DNA from: Trichoderma breve
Lineage: Eukaryota > Ascomycota > Sordariomycetes > Hypocreales > Hypocreaceae
Length of the DNA: 64,000 bases
Assembly (NCBI RefSeq): GCF_028502605.1
Contig: NC_079235.1
Span: 2,046,001-2,110,000, forward strand
Reading direction: 5' to 3'
This document shows, piece after piece, positions 56,101 to 64,000 of this stretch; within the stretch, counting starts at the first letter, position 1, and every line of letters starts with the position of its first letter. Position numbers and translations under genes: made by a program. The notes under the pieces were generated by a model. The model did not search any database. It had not been told where the DNA came from and was given only the letters and a program-made list of their open reading frames with translations.

Positions 56101-59100
56101 GCAAGCGGCTCTGGGTTCTCGACGATGTCTGGGAGCGCACTGATGCGCTTGCTCTGTCGGGGAGGTCGTCGGGTGATTGATCGCGGTCGTGGAGCAGGCT
56201 GTTCCAAGTCTGCCAGGCTAAACCGGATGGTTTCGGGTTCAGCAGATTTGGCACTCTCAGTCTTGGGCTCCTCTGGCTGCGGGAGCGCCAAAGGAGGTTG
56301 AGCCTTGGGGGTTTGAGCCTTGGGAGTCTGGGCCTTAGGGGTAATCAAAGAAACGTCTTCAAACTCGACTGGAACATCAAGCTTGCTCTCAACATCCTCC
56401 GTCGAGCTGTTCAGGACTTCATCCAAAGCCAAAAAGCTTGTAACTGCAGATACTTGGCTCCTTGGCATCAGGGCTGTAGACAAGTCTTTGGTTGAACCAG
56501 TGCCTTCCACCATGCTATCGTTATCGCTGTCCTCGCCCGACTCATCAGTATCCGGGGGTGTAGGGCTGCCGATCTGGGATAACCGGTTGGTCACGGAGAT
56601 CAGGCTCATTCGTCCGGACGCTGAGAGGGATCGGCGATTGAACTTGTCGTCTCCAGATTCAAGTGTTTCCTCCTTGAGTAATTGGTCTGAAGACTTTGAC
56701 AGGCGATGGCTGGCTTCTTCTTTCAGTGCCACGATCAAATCCCCGGCACTTCCGTTGAGCTTGGTGATGGGCATCATCTCAAATTTGCTAATGTCGACGC
56801 TGCTGCGTAGCGAGTTGATGCCAGGCGACGAGACAATGGTCGATGGGGAACTTGGGCCAAGGTCGACCTTGAGCATCTGCCACTGAGACTCTTGAGCACC
56901 CATTTCAGATTCCAGATTGGCCAAGATTGTCATTCGCTGCTGCTCGCTAATGGTGGCACGAGAGTCTCCATTCTCCGAGTCGAATTTCTTGAGCTGCTCG
57001 TGTATTCTATCGAGAGCCTCCTGGTCGGGCTCCACGGGTGATGGCTCGGCTTCGATCACGACAGTTACATTGGCTGGCCTGTACAGGGCCAAGGGTTTAG
57101 GAACTAAGAGCTTTCGGCTTCTCCTGTACTTGAGCTGAGATGAGAATGAAGGCAGCTCTTCACCAACGCGATGGTGCCATGATACCATCTGTTGAGCAGT
57201 GGATTGGTATTCACTCTCATAGGCTGTTGACGACTCGTACTTGGACATATCAAGCACAAAGGGGGCCTCAACCATCCTGTCGTCTTCTTCGGTGACTCGG
57301 TTCTCGATAGGAGCAGTTTTTGGCGGTACCGGTGCGTTTCTCAGCATCATGGAGAACTCAGAATCGACACTCTCGTGCTTCAAGGGGCGCTCGCTGAGAG
57401 AGTTGACCATCGTTGAAACTGCTGTGACTTTGAAATCTGTAGCAAACACAACTGACGAGTTTCGACCAATGGTTTCCTCATAAGATGACTGAGTGTTGAC
57501 TGACAATCGGCTGTTGTAAGATAAGCGAGGCTGGTCAGCGGTCAAAGAGGTGTCCACGCTGAATTTCGAAACGCAGAGGGCGCGTTGTGACTTGTTGTCA
57601 GAGTTAGGCATTTGGAAACCTTGGTCATTTGGAACGACTGTCCAGACGCTTGTCCCGGCCACATCAAGAGCAGCATCTTCTGAAATTTTCGGCTGCTGGC
57701 CCTGGTATTCCACAGGAACAGCCGGCAAATCGGGAACGAAAGATGTTCTTCTGACAGTCTTGCGTCTGGTGAGCGATCCAGGCGATGTCGCGCCGTAAGA
57801 ACTTTGTGACAAAGTTTTCACACCCACAGGGGAGATCAAAGGGAGGTTAGGCGTAGAGACGATGGTAAACTCATCCTGAGAGGGGAGCGCAGAAATTCCC
57901 AAGAGCTCGGACGCGGAAGCCGTAGATTTGCGAGGAATCGGTCTCGGCCGATGAATCATAGATTTCCGGGATGGAGACTCGACTTCTTCTTCTGGCGCAG
58001 GCACGACCAGAAGAGTGGCACTCTCCTCTTCACTGTTCAAAAACATGATTTGTTGGCCGTCAGACTTGCTTCGTTGGTTGGTGAACATCCGAGTTGCTCG
58101 CGCCCTTGGATTTTGCGGCAGTCCTACTGTTGCCCTCCTCTGGAGAGGGGTCTTTGTCTCCTTCACTTCTTCCTTTTCCACCGGGGGTGACGGAGGCGCA
58201 CGACGGGAGGGCCGAATGTTGTTCTTGACGGAATTGCTTCGAGGTAGAGATGCCGTTCGAGGGTCTACCCAGAACTCAGAGACGGGTAGTGGGGGCGGTG
58301 GAAGTGTTTGACGAGGCAGAGGCACTGCTTTTGCTGACTTCTGCTCCTGGGGACTAAACATTGACGACGTAATCCGTGCAGTCATGGGATCCATAGTACT
58401 GACGCTGAAGCGAGAAACGGCCGGCAATGCGTTGATGTCTTTGGTGGTTCTTGACTGCAATGGCTTGATGGGAGGCGGCCTCTTGGTAGATCTTGGCGGT
58501 GGCACCAGCACTGTTGTCGCAGCTTGGAGGGGAGCTGATTTGGGCGTTCGGGCCTCATCCTTTGCTGGGATCATTGGCGGAGAAGGAGAGGGACCATCGC
58601 CCTGATAGGGCTGTCGAGGGGATCGTCTCCTTGTTTCCTCCATACCGGGGGAGAGCTGCACGGCCGAGGTCATGGCAACTGAGGGCTCTTCGACAGAAAG
58701 GAGGTTTCGACTGTTCTTCGGGGATGTAGACTGAGGGACCGGTTTCCGCTTCGATGTCTGCATTTTGTCCATCATTTCTCTAGTAGATCGAGTTCCGTCC
58801 AACGCTGCGTCGATATTTGAAAAGGGGAGAGGTCTCTGCTCGCGGCGCTCTCGCTCCATCATGGCAGCAGTAGCCAGGTCGATGGTCGGAATGTGATCGA
58901 AGGTGCTCGGCTCGGTGCCTGCGGGCACAATCGGTTTCGAGATGACAACTTTTCCTCCGTTGAAAGCCTTATCTGACATCTGCTTCTTGTGATGCACTCT
59001 GGGAGCTGCTACCTGAGCTCGCATTGGGGGGAACAACTCACCCTCAACAGGAAGCCCGCCCATACCCCTGGTAGCTTGGCCGGTTTCTGGCTGGCTGATA

Positions 59101-60157
59101 AGAGGCAGAACACCGGCCACTCTTGTCGTAACGTTCTGCGAGGGGAAAGCCTGGGCCACCTGGAGGCTTCGTGTTGGTTCCTCGATATGTGTTGTGGACT
59201 CGAATGACACGGTTTTCTGAATCTTTAGAGTAGAAGCCGATGGCGACGACACGAAATTCTTCATGGACAGGGCAACAACGCCTGTTTAGATGTGAGTATA
59301 GAGACTTGAGGCATAGATGGTTGTCACATACCAATGAGAATTAAAAGCCCAATAGCAGGCATAATTGTTCGGACAGCGAAGCCAGATGACTTGAGTCCAA
59401 GGAAAAGAGGAATACTCAACTATAGTTGCTACAATTAGCTTTATTTCTTAGCATACTCCAGTATCAGGACCACTCACTCCAGTCCAGATGCCAAGTCCGG
59501 CAGTAACAAAGATCAAGGCGTTAGTACGAGTCAGCTCTGGCCTGAGGGCGTTGCTCTTCTTTGCAAGAACAACTTTGGTCGAGAGAGCCACAACCATGGC
59601 AACATCAGTCACCATGACGATGACACCAATAGGTAGAATCAGGTTTCTGGCGACACAAACAGGCTCAAACTGAGGACGCTGGACTCCCACAAAAATGGCA
59701 CCAAGAATGAATCTCACGAGGAGAGCTCCCTGCATAGCAAGCGACAACTTGGTGACCTTGATGCCGCCATTGACTGCCCATAGCAAGAACTGTTCCACCG
59801 AAACGCGAGCGACTTGATCGAAAACGGCGGCAAACGAGATTACGGTCTGACATGCTGAGGCAGAGGTTTCGTGGACAAGCGTGGTAGCGAAATCGAGTAT
59901 TCCCCAGAGTGCCGAAGCCGCCAGGAAGAACGAGAGGGCCAGCCTCAGCTCGTCTCGAATAAGAGGCGATTTACTGGCTTTGACAAAGAAAAATATGGCC
60001 GCGGAGGCGGCTAGAACAACAAGACCACTGAGTTTCGCAAGTTCTACATGTTAGCACATGGCGGTTCCTCCCCATCCTCGCAAGTCGAATCAAACATCGG
60101 GGTGACGAACAAAACGAAAGTCGCGACCAAAGCCGGGGCGCTGCTGGAGCCGGCCAT
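53136..60157 (-). CDS. Seven-helix membrane protein with giant GLPQPD-repeat tail, 4 exons
   Basis: Exons 60157-60096, 60027-59478, 59419-59332 and 59281-53136 keep one frame and give 2,281 residues. The first ~240 hold seven hydrophobic helices, beginning ALVATFVLFVTPIGLVVL; later ones include SFFLAASALWGILDF, LLVRFILGAIFVGV, LILPIGVIVMVTDVAMVV, ALIFVTAGLGIW and IMPAIGLLILIGVVAL. This is a receptor-like topology. The remaining ~2,040 residues look cytoplasmic and mostly disordered, with a QTPKA triplet repeat near residue 1225. A block at about 1470-2140 contains eight units of 74-93 residues; seven follow GLPQPDxxxWxxY and the first reads GLPQPIEGPW. Units then have Arg-rich, SLW and, in most, GVW motifs. 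No known family was recognised. The first intron uses a GTTTGA donor; the other two are GTGAGT and GTATGT. The start is supported by the immediate membrane helix. Confidence 0.8.
53540..55610 (-). repeat. Eight protein-level tandem repeats (GLPQPD units)
   Basis: GLPQP cores lie at about 55545, 55265, 55010, 54745, 54521, 54250, 53971 and 53704, giving a period of 222-280 bp. Conserved positions are Gly-Leu-Pro-Gln-Pro, Asp in seven of eight, Trp four residues after it, Tyr three further on, an Arg pair, then S-L-W and often G-V-W. DNA identity between units is moderate, so the array is old or under selection at protein level. Confidence 0.85.
56290..56340 (-). repeat. 15-bp minisatellite in the seven-helix gene
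   Basis: Three tandem units encode TPKAQ-like pentapeptides (TPKAQ, TPKAQ, TPKAQ) followed by a Pro-Leu-rich segment. Confidence 0.8.
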
Positions 60158-62506
60158 TGCAGCGGCACCAGATGGTAGTTGAAATTAACGGTCGAAAAGA
60201 AGCAGAAGACCCAATCAATGGGCTTACGAGGAACGGCTTAAAGAGAGAAAGGGGGTGGAAAGAAGCGAAGAGAAAAAGAAAGGTATCAGCACAAGAACAA
60301 AACTAAACCATAGCGAAGGTCCGACAACTCCTCACAAACTCCAATGAGACGCGAAAATCTCCAGCGCAGCAGAGAAAAGCGTGAGTTGAGAAAAAGGAAG
60401 AGAAGAGAAAAGAAGCCCAAAACGAGGCGCCATACAAACGACTACGGTATCTCGAATTCTGGGGCGGATCCATGGAGACTTGGGCTGGGGGGCACGACAA
60501 GATGCGACGCCATGGTCAGTTCAAGCAAAAGCTACTCCGTACTCGTACAGGCAATTTTTCTCCCTTCACACTTCGAGCTGCCAAGAAGCGCAGACATCAA
60601 ACTTGACACACGGCAGCGGTCGGACTGAGAAGACGCAGAAGCTGGATTGGGCTAAAAGAGGAGGCTCCGGGGGTGGTGCCGTTTCACTTGAAACCTCCAA
60701 CGTCGGGAGACGCGCATGGGGTCACGATGTTACGAGACGCAGGCCTTGTTCTAGCGGGCAAAACGAAACGACGGGGCAAGCAAGCGGCTGCTGGCACATG
60801 ACGGGCCCCGAAGCGAGGACAGGGCGAGCACGAAGAAAGAAAGTTTTGTTGCATTTTTGTCTCTTCTTGATGTTCTGGATTCTGCGATATGGTGTTTCGA
60901 TTAACGCTGTTGAATGCAGAAGCTCCACGATGGAGGCGCTTTTTAGCAGCGGCGGTGGAGCAGCAAGATTAGATCTCAATGCACGGAGATCTGCAGCGTA
61001 GTCCGGACCTGGCTTAGATAACACGAGATTAAGCACATAATGCGCCGCTCGGCTAGGAAATGAATGGCAAAGGTCGGAAGACGGGGGGTGAGAACTGGGA
61101 ATAAGTGAACCTGGAAGGTTTTTGCAACTAGGAGTAAAGCCCCCTGTAACCTGACCTGACCGTTGATGGGAGCAATTAGAGGCGAGCAGCCACAGGGCTT
61201 ATACTGTAGCACCGCCACAGGTAGCAAACGACGGGTAACTTAAGGTATGATTGACACTTAGGTTGTTTCTTTGCTTAAAGAATTCGGATGTCTGTCCCGA
61301 GACTGAGGCTTTGCGCCGTGAATCTACACATTGCTTGAGTCCTTTGCGTCGGTGTGCAGAAGTGGCGAGTGGGCTATCATAGGAGCCGAGAGAAACGGAA
61401 CGGCCGTGGCTTCAACACAACACGGTTTTCGAGGATTATAGTACATTTTCATGGTAATATGCACTTATATGTAATGATGTCAACCTCATACCTAGGTAGG
61501 TATCCAAGAGTAAATGAGCAGACACCAAACCTTCACCATTGGCTGACGCACTTAATATATACATAACCAGCCATTATGGATATGGACATCTTAAACACCA
61601 TCGCAACCAACCGAATCGCAATCACTCCAGCAATCAGCTGCTAAATCATATTATTAATCCAGCTCTACCTCAATTGCATTCTCATTCCCATCATCCAAAA
61701 GTCCAGACTCTTCCCGCAGACGCACATCCAATCTCGATCCCTCCAGTCAAATCCACCACCGCCTCCTCCGAATTGATGCCCGACAACGAAGCAACGCCCT
61801 TAAAGCAGGCATCTGATTAACCAATCCTCTAACTCCTCTCAGCAGTAGTGCCTTCCCTCCTCCTCCAATTATTAGCTAAAACAACAATAGTGTTACACGG
61901 TCAAGTCTCGTCTAATCTTTTAACCGCTGTAATCGCGTTCACTTAGACAAACTTGCCCATTCCAATCAACACTATTACATGCAGACAAACTCGTCAACCA
62001 ATCCAACTCAGGCCGGGCCGGTTACCCCACGCCGGCCCGGTGTCTCTCACCTCCTCCCCAATGCAAGATGCAAGAGTACCTCAACCCGCATGTAACATTC
62101 CCTAATCCTCTTATACTGTATCTAGTCCGTATACATTTCGTATTCCTCTTAGTTGCTATCAAACTATCACTCCCCCCCACACTTTCCTTCAAAAAGGCAA
62201 TTCCGCCCACATCGCATCTTGACGTGCATACCCAACTAAAGCAGATAGAAGTCCTCCCGCCGCTACCCGGTCCAAGAAACGCCAACCAATTGACGTGTTC
62301 TAGTAAGTAATCAAACAAATTCCGGCCCCAGAGGCGGGCTTTGCATCCGCCTTGCGTCTACTCGTACATGGAGCCCACATTGCCGCTTTAGGGCAATAAG
62401 ATTCAGGTCGTGAATCCTGATGCTCCTCGCAAAAGAGTCACGCTTACTTTGTTACCCTCTTTGACTCACATGTCATGATATCTAAGATCGTACCTTGTCT
62501 GTTTAA

Positions 62507-62513
62507 TATATAA
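62507..62513 (+). promoter_or_regulatory. Candidate TATA box of the FMN-binding protein gene
   Basis: TATATAA lies 174 bp before the start codon, upstream of a long CA/TC-rich leader without an ATG. Position and context suit a fungal core promoter. Confidence 0.5.
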
Positions 62514-62580
62514 GCCCCCTCGCTGCCATAGTGTCTTGCCCCTCCTTCTTATAAGTCATCAGCCAGTAACATAGGTAGAC

Positions 62581-62644
62581 AGTCTCATTTGCAGAACCTC
62601 GACTTACACAAACAAAGTCTCATCTCCAGAACCTCGACTTACAC
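62581..62644 (+). repeat. Duplicated 29-bp leader segment
   Basis: Two copies (62581-62609 and 62616-62644) share the core CAGAACCTCGACTTACAC and differ at two bases. Both lie in the probable 5' UTR of the next gene. Confidence 0.85.
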
Positions 62645-62680
62645 CAACACACATACACATATACACACATCACCACCACC

Positions 62681-63493
62681 ATGGGCCGCCACACGCTAGA
62701 ATACCCCAAAACAAAGGACAACACCGTCCGCCGCCACAACGAGCGCGCAATCTACGCCCTCGAGACCATCCACAACCTCATCAACTCCTCCCAGCTCCTC
62801 GACGTCTCCTTCAACCCCCCAGACTCCCCCTTCCCCGCCACCCTCCCCATGATCGGCCACATGGGCTCCTTCGACCGCCCCAGCGCGGACCTCGGCGACC
62901 CCCTGGACCTCTACCTCCACGGCTACGTCTCCTCCCGCATGATGAATGTCGCCCGCGCTACCAACAAGGATCAGGACAAGGACAAGCCAGAGGGCGATGA
63001 GAAGCAGCAAGGCCTCCCCGTCTGCGTCGCAGCCTCCCACGTCGACGCCCTCATCCTCGCCACATCCGCCTTCAACCACTCCTACAACTACCGCTCCGTC
63101 GTCCTCTTCGGCTACGCCACCCTCGTCGAAGACGACGCCGAAAAGACGTACGCCATGGAGCTCATCACAAACGGCGTCGTCCCCGACCGCTGGAAGACCT
63201 CTCGCCAGCCCCCCACAAAGGCCGAGATGCAGAGCACCAGCATCCTCAAGGTAAAAATCACCTCCGGCAGCGCCAAATTCCGCGACGGCGGCGTCTCCGA
63301 CGACAAGCACGACCTGCAGAACGAGGACGCTCAGAACTCCGTCTGGACGGGCGTGGTGCCTGTCTTCTCTAGCCTTGGAGAACCAGTGTCGACGACTTAC
63401 AACAAGGTCGATGTTCCGGCCAACGTAACTGATTTCATCAAGGACTATAACAATGAGAATAAAGAGTATGTGCTTTCGGCTATTAAGAAATAG
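62681..63493 (+). CDS. FMN-binding split-barrel protein (pyridoxamine-phosphate-oxidase-like)
   Basis: A single-exon frame of 270 codons starting ACCATGGGCCGC. It matches fungal flavin-nucleotide-binding proteins of the pyridoxamine 5'-phosphate oxidase-like group: HNERAIYALETIHNLINSS at 19-37, then PFPATLPMIGHMGSF, LDLYLHGYVSSRM, GLPVCVAASHVDALILATS and NYRSVVLFGYATLVEDD, then MELITNGVVPDRW. The split-barrel fold binds FMN at the dimer interface. Related bacterial proteins include the NimA nitroimidazole reductases; the fungal substrate is unknown. The codons are very C-rich at third positions, which suggests strong expression. No targeting signal is seen. Confidence 0.85.
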   Translation: MGRHTLEYPKTKDNTVRRHNERAIYALETIHNLINSSQLLDVSFNPPDSPFPATLPMIGHMGSFDRPSADLGDPLDLYLHGYVSSRMMNVARATNKDQDKDKPEGDEKQQGLPVCVAASHVDALILATSAFNHSYNYRSVVLFGYATLVEDDAEKTYAMELITNGVVPDRWKTSRQPPTKAEMQSTSILKVKITSGSAKFRDGGVSDDKHDLQNEDAQNSVWTGVVPVFSSLGEPVSTTYNKVDVPANVTDFIKDYNNENKEYVLSAIKK

Positions 63494-63633
63494 ATCAAGA
63501 ACGGGCTCGGAGTTTGCTGGAATTTTATGTCTATATTACATGCGAGGTATTGAGAATGCAAGATGGGGAATTTTAACAGAGATGCAAAGAGAACAAATGT
63601 TTACAGCGAAATATTCAACAATGGAACTCATAT

Positions 63634-64000
63634 CTACCACCTTTCCCAAAAGGTAGCCGGAAGGCTGCTCCTCATGACCGCCCAGTGGCCAGCTGCGTTG
63701 GCATACTGTCCTTCCTTGACCTTGTCTGTCCCGTTTCTGAACAGGAAACCCTCCTCATCTTTGCCATTGGAGAACACATCTCCGGGTAAAACTTCATTTT
63801 GAGGTGTCAAGAAATTCTGCCTGGAAGGACTGTTAAGGTAATCTTCTTTCACCGGGTTACGAAACGTCAGTGCCCCTTTGGCTTTGCGACAAAAGATGAC
63901 CATGTTGGTAAAGTCCGAACCAGTCTCAGCAATAGCCTTGTCGTCAGGTAGATTCTCTCGAAATATACGACAGGTTGGAAAGTTTTTCAGTATGGTCCGC
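63634..64000 (-). CDS. C-terminal part of a possible spermidine-synthase-fold protein (partial)
   Basis: The frame is open from the window edge to a TAG at 63634, about 121 residues, so the N-terminal part lies outside. Visible segments are FPTCRIFRENLPDD, then GSDFTNMVIFCRKAKG, and a conserved-looking end GHWAVMRSSLPATFWERW. The TCRIFRE ... FTNMVIFC order resembles the late beta strands of spermidine-synthase-like methyltransferases of filamentous fungi. That assignment is from memory of the fold and is not firm. It converges with the FMN-binding gene 140 bp away. Confidence 0.5.
   Translation of the reverse strand, partial: RTILKNFPTCRIFRENLPDDKAIAETGSDFTNMVIFCRKAKGALTFRNPVKEDYLNSPSRQNFLTPQNEVLPGDVFSNGKDEEGFLFRNGTDKVKEGQYANAAGHWAVMRSSLPATFWERW

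Larger units (their letters stand above)
60158..62680. promoter_or_regulatory. Divergent interval, seven-helix gene / FMN-binding gene
   Basis: 2.5 kb between divergent genes, with no supported gene. The part next to the seven-helix gene is A/G-rich on the plus strand (60230-60420). A GGCCGGGCCGG...CCGGCCCGG inverted pair lies at about 62010-62040. The part next to the FMN-binding gene holds its TATA box and a duplicated leader segment. Confidence 0.45.

Noticed and set aside
61539..61820. 93-codon plus-strand frame rich in His/Asn/Pro
   Set aside because: It has no ATG start and low-complexity composition.
62068..62310. 80-codon plus-strand frame with ATG and a hydrophobic segment
   Set aside because: It lies in A/T-rich promoter DNA; there is no motif and no splice or neighbour support.
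62696..63310. 204-codon minus-strand frame antisense to the FMN-binding gene
   Set aside because: It is an Asp/Val/Gly-rich shadow produced by the C-rich third positions of the real gene.
1..64000. tRNA, rRNA, CRISPR array, transposase or reverse-transcriptase genes
   Set aside because: I looked for tRNA B-box-like GGTTCGA motifs, repeat-spacer patterns, and DDE or RT motifs in the translated frames and found none I could support. A covariance-model tRNA scan and a repeat search would settle this.

Overview
The window looks like nuclear DNA of a filamentous ascomycete, most likely a Sordariomycete of the order Hypocreales (Trichoderma-like). Evidence: most genes are cut by short introns of about 50-200 bp with GT..AG ends and CTAAC/CTAAT-type branch sites. 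The products (fungal-type Rap1, Swf1, Fmc1, Kar5, beta-tubulin, Gcn20) are fungal, and two very long Ser/Pro-rich proteins look specific to filamentous fungi. No tRNA, rRNA, CRISPR array or intact transposon was found. The genus is an inference.

Layout. 0-5.3 kb: a minus-strand bHLH factor of SREBP type with a long upstream region, then a small Cys-rich protein. 6.5-12.4 kb, plus strand: a lone cytochrome P450, a Kar5/Tht1-type nuclear-fusion protein (6 exons) and a nitrilase-family amidohydrolase. 12.7-19.2 kb: telomere protein Rap1 (-), DHHC palmitoyltransferase Swf1 (+) and Hsp90 co-chaperone Aha1 (-). 19.2-23 kb is gene-poor. 23-26.9 kb: a 1.24-kresidue protein of unknown function (+). 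27.8-32.7 kb: Fmc1 (-), 3'(2'),5'-bisphosphate nucleotidase Met22 (+), mitochondrial ribosomal protein uL6 (-), and a 76-residue three-exon gene (+). 32.9-35.8 kb: a winged-helix/ankyrin protein that resembles a fungal NLR lacking its NACHT ATPase (-). 36.5-41.7 kb: beta-tubulin and the ABC-F protein Gcn20 (both -). 41.7-47.4 kb has no convincing gene. 47.4-51.0 kb: a second large disordered protein (+). 53.1-60.2 kb: a 2,281-residue protein with seven predicted membrane helices and a giant tail carrying eight GLPQP(D) repeats (-). 62.7-63.5 kb: an FMN-binding split-barrel protein (+). At the right edge lies the C-terminal part of a possible spermidine-synthase-fold protein (-).

The genes are mostly single housekeeping or regulatory units, not a cluster. 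There is no polyketide synthase, NRPS or terpene synthase near the P450. Several pairs share divergent promoter regions (rap1/swf1, fmc1/met22, uL6/76-aa gene) and several converge tail to tail (nitrilase/rap1, swf1/aha1, met22/uL6, 76-aa gene/ankyrin gene). The most unusual item is the seven-helix protein with the GLPQPD repeat tail. Next are the NACHT-less ankyrin gene with its small convergent neighbour and the two large uncharacterised proteins. Exon boundaries were deduced by hand from reading frame and splice consensus and have not been checked against transcripts.
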